Source: Mugil cephalus (lineage: Eukaryota > Chordata > Actinopteri > Mugiliformes > Mugilidae). Taken from it: 64,000 bases of DNA. Made by a program: the position numbers and the translations under genes. The stretch lies in the NCBI RefSeq assembly GCF_022458985.1, contig NC_061772.1, positions 28,331,501 to 28,395,500 on the forward strand, read 5' to 3'. The notes under the pieces were generated by a model. The model saw only the letters and a program-made list of their open reading frames with translations, was not told the DNA's origin and ran no database searches. Within the stretch, counting starts at the first letter, position 1. Each line of letters opens with the position of its first letter. Shown piece after piece: positions 13,641 through 25,924 of the stretch.

Positions 13641-14014
13641 GATTTTATTTTCAACTATAATTCTATTTTTTTGTTTGGTATGTATAAATACTGTCTTTAC
13701 TTCACTCTATACTATGTATAACTGCATGTAACAAATAAAACCTTATCTTATCAAGTTTTTGCAACTCATGCTCACTGAGACAAAACTGACTCAAACAGCA
13801 CAATCAATCAGAATCAAAACAATCAAAAAACTAAAATAAGTTCTTTAGTAAGAACATGGTTGACGGCATCTTATTTTTCTTAAGAAATTTCAGGTTGTTT
13901 ATAAAATGTTTTGCAAAAGGATAGTATCATTAAATGTAAACATTTATATTATGTACGTGTACTCATTTCCCCCCAAACAAAGGGAAAAATTGTTATTTAT
14001 AGTTTCCTTCAAGA

Positions 14015-14075
14015 TTAAACGGAATCTGTGGCCCCCTGAACTAAAATGAGTTTGACACCTCTGCTATAAATACAG
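14015..14075 (-). mobile_element. hAT-like terminal fragment (tentative)
   Basis: The end 'atgagtttgacacctctg' is the reverse complement of the familiar CAG(A/G)GGTGTCAAACTCAT start of hAT-type repeats. Partner end not found. Confidence 0.35.
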
Positions 14076-14565
14076 TATTTATCTACGCCATAATTAACCA
14101 TGCTCATTGCCCTGCAGCTTAAAAAACACACAAATAAAAAGAGACAAAACACGTCTTCATCAATTGCAATACGTGTGCTGCAGATACTCACTACACAAAT
14201 GAACACAGATATGCACTGAAGGAAACACATCAGAAATGTTTCCAGGGGAAAACAAAAAGAGATGAAACGGGCTGGAATGAGTTTTATATTATTATTTATG
14301 ACAATTGTGTACTTTGTCAGATTATTTCCATTGGCATAATAATGATTTATAAACTCTTGCAATAATAATTATCTGGCACCGTGATGATTTCAATCAGCCA
14401 CCATGTGAAATGGTACTGGAATAATTTAAGACTGTTGGTTCATTTATGAATATGATATTGTGCAAGTAAAGTCGACCCGATACAGATGAAATAAAGTTTA
14501 ATGATATCTCACTTCTCACCAGGTTGAATAAACCTGATATGTGACCCTTTTACTTCATCTCCTTC

Positions 14566-14575
14566 TTTCACTTTT
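14566..14575 (+). promoter_or_regulatory. Possible ISRE-like site upstream of unit A
   Basis: TTTCACTTTT, a near match to the TTTCNNTTTC core of interferon-stimulated response elements. It lies ~160 bp upstream of the noncoding first exon end (14736). The paralogous site upstream of unit F is a full core match. A short motif, so chance is a real alternative. Confidence 0.25.
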
Positions 14576-14845
14576 GGCTTCTTGTCAGATCTACATTTGT
14601 GTTACGTGACTAGTTAGACAGGTTTAGCAAAGAAGAAAAAGTGACACAACTCACACAAACAAACCATCTGGAACCAACAGAGAAAGATGATTTTCTGTGG
14701 TGTTTTAAATCTTTGACCTGGATGTGAGTTTGAAAGGTAAGAATTCTGAACTATACATGTAGATTATATGGTGACCTGTTTGACTGTGTGTGACATGCTG
14801 CTGATGGAGGTGATAACGATCCAGTTTATCTCTGTAAAGGTGTGC

Positions 14846-15522
14846 ATGATGGATGTTTCTGAGGAGAGAGAGGACGGTGGTTCGACCTTAAAGGCTGCTC
14901 TGTCTGAGCAACACGATGGAGAGACAAGAAAAAATAGGTAAAACAAAGAGATTGTTGGGTGCAAATAGTTGTTGTCTAGCTCAAAGTTTATCTCTGCAAA
15001 ACCTTTACCTATATATGTTGTGTTGAAGCCAAATGAACCTGGAGAGATTGGACTCACCTGTACCTGGTCTTTCACGGAGGAGTGATCAGTCTATGCATTT
15101 ACCCTTAACATTAACGTTAACGTTGTTACTGGGAGGTCCAGTGGAGAGGAAGGGTTTGGATAGGAGTGACATACAAAGGCATCAGGAGGAAGGGAAAAAG
15201 AGACGACTGCTGTATTGGATGGAATGATCAGTCCTGGTGTGTCTCCTGCTCCCCTCAGGGTTTCATTGCCTGGCACAATAACACACCGTCAATCATCAAC
15301 ACACCCCTACACACTGACTCCAACCGGGTAGCAGTGTATCTGCACTGGAAGGCTGGAACTCTGTCCTTCTACTCTCTCCCCTCCAGAAGCTCCTCCAATA
15401 GACGAATCCACCTCCACACCTTCCAGTCCACATTCACCCAACTCCTCTACCCTGCTGCTGGGTTTGGAAAAGGACATGAGGATGGTACAGAGTCTTCAGT
15501 TACTCTGACTCTGATTGAATGA
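14846..15522 (+). pseudogene. NLR-C remnant A: N-terminal exons fused to B30.2
   Basis: A noncoding first exon ends at 14736 (GAAAG/GTAAG). The leader exon (ATG 14846, exon end 14937) reads MMDVSEEREDGGSTLKAALS. The next exon starts at 15029 (QMNLERLDSPVPGLSRRS) and matches the first repeat exon of unit F until ~15,115. There the sequence jumps to the middle of a B30.2 exon (YWEVQW region), whose own frame stays open to the stop at 15520-15522 (GVTYKGIRRKG ... LTLIE). All modules between (helix, FISNA-NACHT, LRR) are absent. The junction is out of frame: read from the leader, translation ends at 15225-15227, giving ~96 aa. Deletion between two units, or within one, is the simplest origin. Likely non-functional; the B30.2 stop codon is also shifted by one codon relative to C and D. 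Confidence 0.8.
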
Positions 15523-17640
15523 AGGTTACCTCCTTGACTCTCAGGACAGATTGAGATCAACATATCTGAGCTGTAATAGAGCTGAAGCTTGTAAAGACAA
15601 AACTCTGGCTGTTTGTGGATTAGCAAAGAAATATTTCCAAGACAGAATTAATGCTACAGGTGCAAAGTTATGAAGCTCAACATACAATAGTTTTTTGCTA
15701 CACTGGGCTAGAGATTTAGCAGGGATGCCCTCCCTACTATATATGTTCTCGGACTTGTGATATTTATAAATATATAGTATTATCTTTTTGCAGTCAATAT
15801 TAAGATATTCAAATAATATATATAAATATATTTACTTATTATTTCAAACATGTGCAACAGCAAAGCGGCTGTGCAACTGCCATAAACATAAACATACCTG
15901 ACTTAAACTGTGTGTGTATATGTATCTCATTTCTACTACCACTTATCCTCACTGGGGTTGTGGGGGTTGCTTGAGCCTAAACCAGCTGTCATCATGTGAG
16001 AGGTGGGGTAGAGTGAGCTGTTGATCCCTTTACTAGAGTAAGTTGTATTCATGTTAATGTGTATTTAAATTAATTTAAATTTATGGGGGAAAACTGCAGA
16101 TGGAAATCTAAAATATAAAAAAATATATATAAAAAATATATAAAAAATGTCAAATCAACCAAAAATTTGGTGACCCCCGTGCAGTACCTCCATGTATCCC
16201 TTAGGGGTTGCGGATCCCCTGTTGAAGACCTATGAACTAGACCAGTAATTCTCAACCAGGGGTCCGTGGACCCCTAGTGGTCTGTGGTGTAATTTTTTTT
16301 TTTTTAACTCACATATGACTAAGATTATGACTTTATTTACATAATGGTAACATGATTTTTACATCTGTTTCACAAGTGTATGTTACTGCATTTTATTAAG
16401 AGATCTTGCTCCCGGTTGCATTGTTCAAAGTTATTGCACGATGCAGTTACAAACACTATCTGCATCTGTTTCAGATAATGGGGTCGCTACAGTCTCAGTG
16501 AACATACAGCATTCATTTCTTAATAATGCTCTTATTGTGAAACATCTAACTCATTAAGTCTTAGGATAAGTCATCCTAGTTTAGTCAACACCCTGCAGCG
16601 TCAGAAGTTCTGGAGAGTTTATAAAGGTCATTATGGTAATAAAAGCCAGATAAAATAAGGGCTTGTGTGATAATCTGTAAATCTAAGCATTGATTATTTC
16701 TTTACACTGATTAAAACAGACTGATAAAAACAAAACTGTGGAAGTTGTTTGAAATCCAGACTGGAGCCAGATTGTTTTGTTTGTTCAGGATTAATGAGCT
16801 GGAATCAGTCCAAAGACTGAAACCTGAACTACTAATCACATGTAAAACAAAATGTTACAGTTATAAAGGAATGTGCTACAACCCTGATATTTATTAAAGA
16901 GAGAGCAAGACGTCTTAGAAACTACTGTGAATTTACTAAATAAGAACAGGGGGAAAAGATAATAAATGCATTTTATCTTGCTCTTTCTTTTTCAGGTTCA
17001 ATAACTTCAATCACACTGTTACGTTTACATTTATTTGGAAACAGTAACACTGACAATCAACAAAGAATAACTCAGAGATGATGGGAGACAGTTAAAAAAA
17101 AAAAAGAGATTTATTTACAATACTTAAGCGAAAAGCTACACAACATGTAGGTTTCAAACAATGTGGATGGGGGAGAGGGACCGGTGAGGCTTGTGCCAAA
17201 TAAAATAGACAAATTACAATCAAAATGAGCCTAGCTCAACTATCTCTGTGTGAAAAGAAAAGAAAACAAAAGACCTGACTGTACGGGCTACAAAACATCC
17301 AAAAATAATAAAAATACAATCATGGCAGCAACCCATGACCTAGTGCCGTCTACGTGTGCAGATGTAGAGGGTACTCCAGTCTTACCTTGGTCCCTAGTCC
17401 CCACCACAAACCCACCTATCCAACAAAGAAGTCAGAAAGAAAGAGAGAGAAACACAACAGAAACTTTTCAAATGTCCCTCTTTCTCTGATTGGCTGGAGT
17501 ATAAGCCAATCCACAGGCTGACATCCAGCCTTCCGCCTCTCACCTGCAGGACTACAGCAGACAGAGCAAGAGAGAGACACACGCAAATCTGTACACATAA
17601 CACAAACACATTTTCTTCATTTTTTTTCTGCACATTGTGC
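15523..17640 (+). other. A-B spacer, duplicated relative to the C-D spacer
   Basis: No gene. Sequence after the B30.2 stop ('ccttgactctcaggacaga'), the stretch at ~16,017-16,080, and ~16,560-16,900 ('acaccctgcagcgtc', 'ccagactggagccagattg') recur in order at 36,915-38,470. This shows that intergenic DNA was copied with the genes. Confidence 0.7.
16243..16558 (+). mobile_element. hAT-like MITE, long variant
   Basis: Starts 'cagtaattctcaacc' and contains 'gtggacccctagtggtctg', the same motif as the copy at 37,874. Its inner part ('aacatgatttttacatctg', 'tttcacaagtgtat') matches the inverted copy at 62,845-63,128. Non-coding. It sits at the same spacer position as the 37,874 copy. Confidence 0.6.
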
Positions 17641-19929
17641 CTTGTGATCTGTTCTGGTTAGACCAGTTTACCAAGTTCACAGCAAAGTAGGCTAAGGGAA
17701 ACAAATCAGACGCACACACAAACCGTCTGGATTCGACAGAGAAAGATGATTTTCTGTGGTGTTTTAAATCTTTGACCTGGATATGAGTTTTAAAGGTAAG
17801 AATTCAGAACTATACATGTGGATTATATGGTGACCTGTTTGACTGTGTGTGACATGCTGCTGATGGAGGTGATAACGATCCAGTTTATCTCTGTAAAGGT
17901 GTGCATGATGGATGTTTCTAAGGAGAGAGACGACGTTGCTGCTCTGTCTGAGCAAAATGATGGAGAGACAGGGAAAAAGAGGTAAAACAAAGAGATTGTT
18001 GGGTGCAAATAGTTGTTGTCTAGCTCAAAGTTCAACAAAATCAACCTGTATTTGCTGTGTTGAAGCCAAGTGAACCAGGAGAGACCGGACTCACCTGTAA
18101 CTGGAGTTTCCTTCAGGAGTGATCGATCTATGAGTGAACCCATAGCATTTAAGGATGGAGACCACCCTGATCAACAAATGTGAGAATTTAAAGCAGATGT
18201 TTGTAGATGCATGTCTTTGCTGTTTTGGGGGGTTTATTGAACTGTGAAATGCACTTAAGTTCAGTTTATAACCTAGAATGTAAATGTTTTTTTTGTGTCT
18301 GTAGTCAAGTGAACCAGGAGAGACCAGATTCACCTGTAACTGGAGTTTCCTTCAGGAGTGCTCGGTCTATGAGTGAACCCATAGCATTTAAAGATGGAGA
18401 CCACCCTGACCAGCAAATGTGAGAATTTAAAGCAGATGGTTGACTGACTTGAAGGTTTATTAAATTGTGAAATGCACAATTTACAATGTTGAAGCCAAGT
18501 GTGTCGAGACCCACCTGAACTCAGCAGTGTTGAGGTTGAATTATGAATTTTGAATACCTGCTAAGGTTTGAGCTGCAGCGAGACACATGATATTTACTTT
18601 AGTTCACATTATGTGTTTCAGGAGATTTAAAAGAATCCATTAACGGGAAACCAGACTATAGTCACAAGGAAGCTATTGTTGGAAATAAAAGAGACTTTTT
18701 AAAGGATCCTTACAAAAATATTTAAGAGCAGGGATATATTTAGCCTTTTAGATGTATATTTTATCATATTGACATTATAGCTCTGGTAGGCATGTAACAT
18801 ACTCATAGTTATGGTTGAGGTAGTTTTGACACCAATGTTAAAATGGTGGACTTATTCAATTAATTTCAATTCAGTTCAGTTCAATAGGACACACAATGCC
18901 AATTAAGTTGATCTGCAACTACTTCTCTTTATTTTTTAAAGTGAGATTTTAACCTGGTGTCTGCTGCAACTAGGATTATGGTGGATGAGACAGCAATGCA
19001 AAAAGTTACAGATGTAACTTGGGTTCTATGAGTGTACCATCTCTCTTTACGCAGTCATGAATTTCCTGAGGAGATGAGGGGATGAGGGGATTATATTATA
19101 GTGTTTGTGCAGTGCAATTTGGCTACTCTCACTGGGGTAGACAAAAGTTAATCTGGAAGGAGAAGGCTAAAGTCTAGCTTCAATGTTATGATTCTATGCA
19201 ATTCTGACATTTTAACTTCTGACAGATCATCAAATAGGCAGATTGTTCAACAACAAATTTCAACAGATTACATAGCTATCTAAACTTTTACATGGGATTT
19301 CTGTGTCTCTTTATTTTCTATTCAGTTTTGGTCAAACACTTCCCCACACCTCCCGGAAGAGGTCCGAGGTTATCGGCCATCAGCATCCAAAATATCTGGA
19401 TTCCATTTTCAGGGTAAAAGTCTTCTAAATTCAGCACAGTTGAGTTTAAACTGAATACAAAAAATATTATGATATAATTTAACATGATTTGTATGGGGAT
19501 AAGTAAATTGAAATGCTCAGATATCTTTTTAATTTTTAATACATTTGAAAATATTTGTAAGAGCAGTCTCCTTGCTCTATCATTAGTAAAGTCTCATGCA
19601 TTCCAACCTGTCTGCACAAAGCTTGTAAGCAGTCGCAACTTGTAGCCTACGTTGGCTAAATTTCAAATTGCTTCATTGTCATGCACTATAATGGGAACGT
19701 CTATTCTGAGCTGGTAAACAACAGTTCCCGAAAGAAGATGACACATTGGGCTCATTGTTTTGGTTTTACAGCCTACAACGTCACTGCTGTCATTCACAGA
19801 CACTGAGACTGCAGAACTGAGGGGAAAGCCAAGTGAACTGCCACATTGAAGCAGTCATAAAAGTCCCTGTTAATGTAAAAATATAAATGACCATGTGAAT
19901 ACATCACAACTTTTAGCAAGTCAAAATAC

Positions 19930-21017
19930 CTTGTTTTTGTTGTTCACTGAAGACACTTGGGTTTAAGATCAAAAGATGGGTATGAGACAAGAGCTCAAAA
20001 TGTCAGCTTTTATTTCCTGGTATTTACATATAGATGTGTTAGTTTGGATGCATTTCTCTGTAAATTGCCAGACAAAAATGTTTCTGTACATTTCAGAATC
20101 CATTCTGCTGTTACCATCATCAGTTACATCATCAATAAATATAAATGAGCCTGTTCCATGCATGCCCAAGCCATGATATTACCTCCACTAGGCTTCACAA
20201 ATGAGCTTCTATGCTTCGGATCATAAGAAGTTCCTTTCTTTCTCCACACTTTGGCCTTTCCGTCACTTTGGTCGAGATTAATCTTGGTCTCATCAGTCCA
20301 TGAGATCGTGTTCCAGAACATTTGAGGCTCACCTCTGTATTTCTTTGCAAATTTCAATCTGGCCTTCCGATTCTTACTAATGATGAGTGGTTTGCATCTT
20401 TTGGTATGGCCTCTATATTTCTGCTCTCTGAGTCTTCTTCGAACAGTGGATTGTGATACCTTCACCCCTGCACTGTGAAGGATGTTGGTGATGTCACTTA
20501 CTCATGTTTCTGTCATCAACTACTGTTGTTTTCCTTGGCCAACCTGTTCGATGTCTGTTGCTCAGTACACCAGTATTTTCTTTCTTATTCAAGACATTCC
20601 AAATTATTATGCTTGCTATGCCCAATGTTTGTCCAATGGCTCTGATTTTCTTTCTTTTCTCAGCTTGAAAATGGCTTGCTCTTCTCCCATAGACAGCTCT
20701 CTGGTTGTCATGTTGGTTTATCCTCTTTAACAAGAAATGCATACTTTATAGGTTTCAACCCAGGCCAAAGGGTAGACTAGTCATGCAGAGCTATTTAATG
20801 GTTGAACAGTCAACCTTAAAAGCAACAAATGGTCAACGAGAAACACCTGTCAGTCCCATGTTCTATTACTTTTGCTCACCTAAAAATGCTGTGGTGTAAT
20901 ACAAATCTTGATATATCCTAAGTTGTTTAACACATCAAGATGTAAATACCAGGAAATAAAAGCTGACAAGAACAAGGGAATTTGCCTTGCTGCTCCAATA
21001 CTTTTGGAGGGGAAAAG
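19930..21017 (-). mobile_element. Tc1-like transposon, decayed, in unit B intron
   Basis: Minus-strand transposase pieces at 20124-20465 (KVSQSTVRRRLREQKYRG, WTDETKINLDQSDGK) and 20494-20742 (IRAIGQTLGIASIIIWN). The C-terminal third is missing by internal deletion. The right end keeps 'ccaatacttttggagggg'; the left end lacks the outermost terminal repeat. Same family as the element at 24,549. Inactive. Confidence 0.85.
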
Positions 21018-24000
21018 TTGGTGGCTACTTCATTTACTCACATTTTCAGTTTAGAAGAATATAGTACAAGTTTGTGTCATGTATGATCCATCCAGTTTTG
21101 CATCTAATTACCACTAAAGATAATATTTTGTTGTCTTTAGCAGACATAGATTTGCGGAACCAACTAGTTGGTAATAATTTTTGAAGCCATGTGAAAGCAT
21201 TTTGCATCAGAATGTTCTTGTGGTAAAATAAATAAATAAAAAAATAGGAGAAAACAGCTGAGTGATTTAAGATATTCACCCAAATCCAAGCTGCATGTGA
21301 TTTGTGTTATTTAGGCAAGTTAGTTCAGGATTATTGTATTGTGCACCTTGCTTCACTTATTTTATTATTACTGTCGATGAGCTAAAATTGCATGATAAAA
21401 TCAAATTAAACCTCTCCTGTTTGAATGGACATTTATAGAGCACCATCTTTACTGGAGTCGTATTCTTTAACATTTTCTCTAGGGGCTAGAGGAGAACATT
21501 GTTACTTTTGTGAAGCAGGAGCTGAACAGGTACAAGAAACTACTGAAATCAGAATCTTCAGAAGATGCTGGAGAAGAAGAGCAGAGAAGCAGTGACAGAG
21601 ATGCATTTCTGAAAATCACACTGAACTTCTTGAGGAGAAAGAAACAGGAGCAGCTGGCCAACTCTCTGCAGAGGAGTGAGATGATTTAACTATTATGCTC
21701 TTGTGTTATGCCATTTATGAATTACATCTATGCATTTCAGAGTTACCTAGATTAGTAGGACATATGGTCATGCCATGTTTTCACTTGTGAGGTTGTAACC
21801 CAGAGTCACAAAAGCATTTCATTAAGGACTGATTTTAAAAACATAAATATTGAAATGTTATGGAAAGCAGCTAAAATAAGAAAGATGTTGCCAATTTCCA
21901 AATAAGGACCTAAGTGTATTGCCTCATCATTAAATGACCGATATTATTTGTTCTGTTCTCAGAAACTCGTGTTGCAATTTGTCAACATAAATTAAAGTCC
22001 AACCTGAAGGGGAAGTTTCAGTGTGTGTTTGAGGGAATAGCCCCAGCAGGAAACCCAACGCTTCTCAGTCAGATCTACACAGAGCTCTACATCACTGAGG
22101 GTGAGAGTAAAGAAGTCAGTGATCAACATGAGGTCCGACAGATAGAAGCTGCCTCTGGGATAAATGCAAGATCAGCAACCACAGTCAGATGTGAAGACTT
22201 ATTTAAACCTTTACCTGGAAGGAATGAGCCAGTCAGGACAGTGTTGACAAAGGGAGTGGCTGGAATTGGTAAATCAGTCTTAACACAGAAGTTCGCTCTG
22301 GACTGGGCTGAAGACAAAACCAACAACAACATACAGCTTCTCTTCCCATTCTCCTTCAGAGAGCTCGGTTTGTTGAAAGAAAAAAAGTTCAACTTGGTGG
22401 AACTTGTTCATCACTTCTTCACTGAAATCAAAGAGTCAGGAATCTGCAGTTTAGAAGACTTCCAGGTTGTGTTCATCTTTGACGGTCTGGATGAGTGTCG
22501 ACTTCCTCTGGACTTCCACAACAATGAGATCCTGACTGATGTCACAGAGTCCACCTCAGTGGATGTGCTGCTGACAAACCTCATCAGGGGGAAACTGCTT
22601 CCCTCTGCTCACCTCTGGATAACCACATGACCTGCAGCAGCCAATCAGATTCCTCCTGAGTGTGTTGACAAGGTGACAGAGGTCACAGGGTTCAAAGACC
22701 CCCAGAAGGAGGAGTACTTCAGGAAGAGATTCAGAGATGAGGAGCAGGCCAGCAGGATCATCTCCCACATCGGGACATCACGAAGCCTCCACACCATGTG
22801 CCACATCCCAGTCTTCTGCTGGATCACTGCTACAGTTCTGGATCACACACTGAAGACCAAAGACAAATCAGAGCAGCCCAAGACCCTGACTGAGATGTAC
22901 ATCCACTTCCTGGTGGTGCAGACCAAACTGAGTAATGTAAAGTACCACAAAGAAGCTGAAAGAGATAAAGTCTGGAACAAAAACACCAAGAAGACCATTC
23001 TTGCTTTGGGGAAGCTGGCTTTTAAGCATCTGTATAAAAGAAACTTGATCTTCTATGAAACAGATCTGACGGAATGTGACATTAACATAACGTCTGCCTC
23101 AGTCTACTCAGGACTGTTCACAGAGATCTTCAGAGAAGAGAGTGGGATAACCCAGGCAAAGATCTTTTCCTTTGTCCATCAGAGTCTTCAAGAGTTTCTG
23201 GCTGCACTCTACGTCTTTGTGATGATCATCAACACTGGTGAAGACATGATAAGAGGAAGGCAGCTTGCATTACCATTTGAAACTAAGCTGAAAAAACTGT
23301 ACCAGAGGGCAGTGGACAATTCTCTACAGAGTCCCAATGGACACCTGGACTTATTTGTCCGCTTCCTCCTGGGTCTTTCATTGGACACTAATCAGACTCT
23401 CCTACGAGGTCTGCTGACAAAGACAGCAAGTAATCCACAGGTCAAAGAAGTGCTGGTGCAGTATATCAAGACAAAGATCAGGGAAAATCCCTCTCCAGAG
23501 AGAAGCATTAATCTCTTTCACTGCCTGAATGAACTAAATGATCATACTTTAGAGGAGGAGATCGAACAGAGTCTGAGATCAGGAAGTTTCTTTGAAAACA
23601 AACCGACTCCCTCTCAATGGTCAGCACTCAGCTTCATCTTACTGTCATCACAAAAAGATAAGGACGTGTTTGACATGAAGAAATTCTCAGCTTCAAATGA
23701 ATTACTTCAGTGGCTGCTGCCAGCGGTCAAAGGATACAAAAAGTGTCTGTAAGTTCCCAAATAGATAATGCGTTTATGTGTCTTTGCAGAGAACAAGGAA
23801 ATACTTCATAATCAAACCCTTTTCTTCGTTAGACTCAGTGACTGCAACCTTTCATGGAGTAGCTGTGAAGTTTTAGTCCCAGTCTTAACCTCCAAGAACT
23901 CAAGTCTGAGAGAGCTGGACCTGAGCAACAATGACCTGCAAAATGAGGGAGTACAGGTGCTGTCAGTCGGACTCCGCAGTTCAGAGTGTAGACTGGAGAT

Positions 24001-24688
24001 TCTCAGGTTAGTTATTGACAATTAGATGGATGCATATTCCATCACATAGAGGAGGATGATAGACTCATCTTCCTTTATGTGATGGATTATACATCCCTAT
24101 TTAATTATGCATTCATATTTAACATTGTACCTATGTTTACAGGTTGTCAGGCTGTCTGATCAGAGAGGAAGGCTGTAAATTTCTGGCCTCTGCTCTAAGT
24201 TCAAACCCTTCCCATCTAAGAGAGCTGGACCTGAGCTACAATCCTCTAGAAGAATCTGACATGATGCAATTGTCTGCTGGACTGCAGAACCCAAACTGGA
24301 AACTGGAAATTCTCAAGTACAGTTAATAACATCAATGTTAAGATGGTTTATGCTTACCGCACTGTAAATGTGTTAGTTTCAATAATCTTTTGTCTTTTTT
24401 TCACTCCACAGTACTGACCATTGTGGAAAATGCAGACTGAGACCATCACTCTTCAAGTGTAAGTTATACTTTTTTAACATGACAAATATGCGAGAAGCTA
24501 CTCCATCATAGGGTTAGGGTTAGGGTTAGGTAACTGAAGTGACTGATACAGTCTCCTCCAAAAGTATTTCAACAGCAAACAGCAAATTCTCTTGTTTTTG
24601 TTGTTCACTGAAGACATTTGGGTTTAAGATCAAAAGTTGAGTATGAGATGAGAGTTCAGAATGGCAGCTTTTATTTCCTGGTATTTAC

Positions 24689-25107
24689 TGTCAGGAACTC
24701 AAAGGCGACACACTTACAGAGTTGGAAAGTTCTGGCTGAATCAAGGGTCAAAACCATGAGGTCAAATAAATCAGGCGACAGTACAGAGATCTGGCAGGCA
24801 AGCTCTAGGGTCAGGAACACACGAAAACAGGTCACACAAAGAATACTCAAGGGAAAAATGTTGGAACACTCACGACAAGATGATCTGGCACAGGAGGAAT
24901 GGGAAGCACAGCTCATATGCCACACACTAGGGAGATAACGAGACACAGGTGAAACACATGGAGCGGGGAACACAATCGCACAAGCGGGAAACTTGACAGG
25001 AAGACAGGGATAGGACACAGACTTCAAAATAAATCAGGAAATGAGTCAAGGACGGAAAATTCAACTAAAACAGTCTTAAGTCTTCACCACATTATGTGGT
25101 CCTGACA
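24689..25107 (-). mobile_element. Solo-LTR-like fossil nested in the Tc1 element
   Basis: A ~419-bp block interrupts Tc1 sequence that is continuous in the 19,930 copy. Its ends are TGTCAGGA ... TCCTGACA (TG...CA form). On the minus strand it contains stretches typical of a common fish LTR ('cacctgtgtctcgtt', 'gtgtgtggcatatgagctgt'). No clear target duplication. Family uncertain, probably an LTR retrotransposon relic; younger than its Tc1 host. Confidence 0.45.
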
Positions 25108-25336
25108 TCTTGATGTGTTAAACAACTTGGGACATACCACCCTTTGTTTGAACCCACACTTTTTTGAAGTGAGCAAAACTATTGGAACATGGGACAGACA
25201 GGTGTTTGTCGTTGACCATTTGATGCTTTTAAGGTTGATTGTTCAAACATTAAATAGCTCTGCATGACTAGTCTACCTTTTGGCCTGGGTTGAAACCTAT
25301 CAAATATGCATTTCTTGTTAAATAGGATAAACCAAC

Positions 25337-25924
25337 ATGAAAACCAGAGAGCTGTCATTGGGAGAAAAGCAAGCCATTTTCAAGCTGAGAAAAGAAAGAA
25401 AATCAATCACAGCCATTGGACAAACATTGGGCATAGTAAGCATAACAATTTGGAATGTCTTGAATAAGAAAGAAACTACTGGTGTATTGAGCAACAGACG
25501 TCAAACAGGTTGGCCGAGGAAAACAACAGTAGTTGATGGCAGAAATATTGTGAGAGCTGTGAAGAAAACCCCCAAAACATCACCAACGACCTCTACAGGG
25601 GTGAAGGTATCACAATCCACTGTTCGAAGAAGACTCAGAGAGCAGAAATATAGAGGCCATACCAAAAGATGCAAACCACTCATCATTAGTAAGAATCGGA
25701 AGGCCAGATTGAAATTTGCAAAGAAATACAGAGGTGAGCCTCAAATGTTCTGGAACACAATCTCATGGACTGATGAGACCAAGATTAATCTCTACCAAAG
25801 TGATGGAAAGGCCAAAGTGTGGAGAAAGAAAGGAACTGCTTATGATCCGAAGCATACAAGCTCATATGTAAAGCCGGGTGGAGGCAATGTCATGGCTTGG
25901 GCGTGCATGGAACAGGCTCATTAA
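25337..25924 (+). pseudogene. Tc1 transposase, broken
   Basis: 195 codons are open: an N-terminal HTH pair (LGEKQAIFKLRKERKSI, IGQTLGIVSITIWNVLN; WPRKTTVVD; STVRRRLREQKYRG) and the first catalytic Asp (SWTDETKINL). After the stop at 25922-25924 the frame is lost, but C-terminal matches continue in other frames, including the second Asp region QQDNDPKHTA near 26,050-26,080. Several lesions, so non-autonomous. Plain DNA transposon gene. Confidence 0.85.

Larger units (their letters stand above)
13003..14560. other. Spacer between atp6v0d1 and the NLR cluster
   Basis: Holds the atp6v0d1 promoter side, a CA/GT-rich dispersed repeat, a LINE fragment and a hAT-like end. No host gene seen. It marks the switch from minus-strand single-copy genes to the plus-strand NLR array. 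Confidence 0.5.

Noticed and set aside
18481-18545. A third repeat exon in unit B
   Set aside because: The candidate donor gives a phase that does not fit the linker exon; the skipping model closes the frame.
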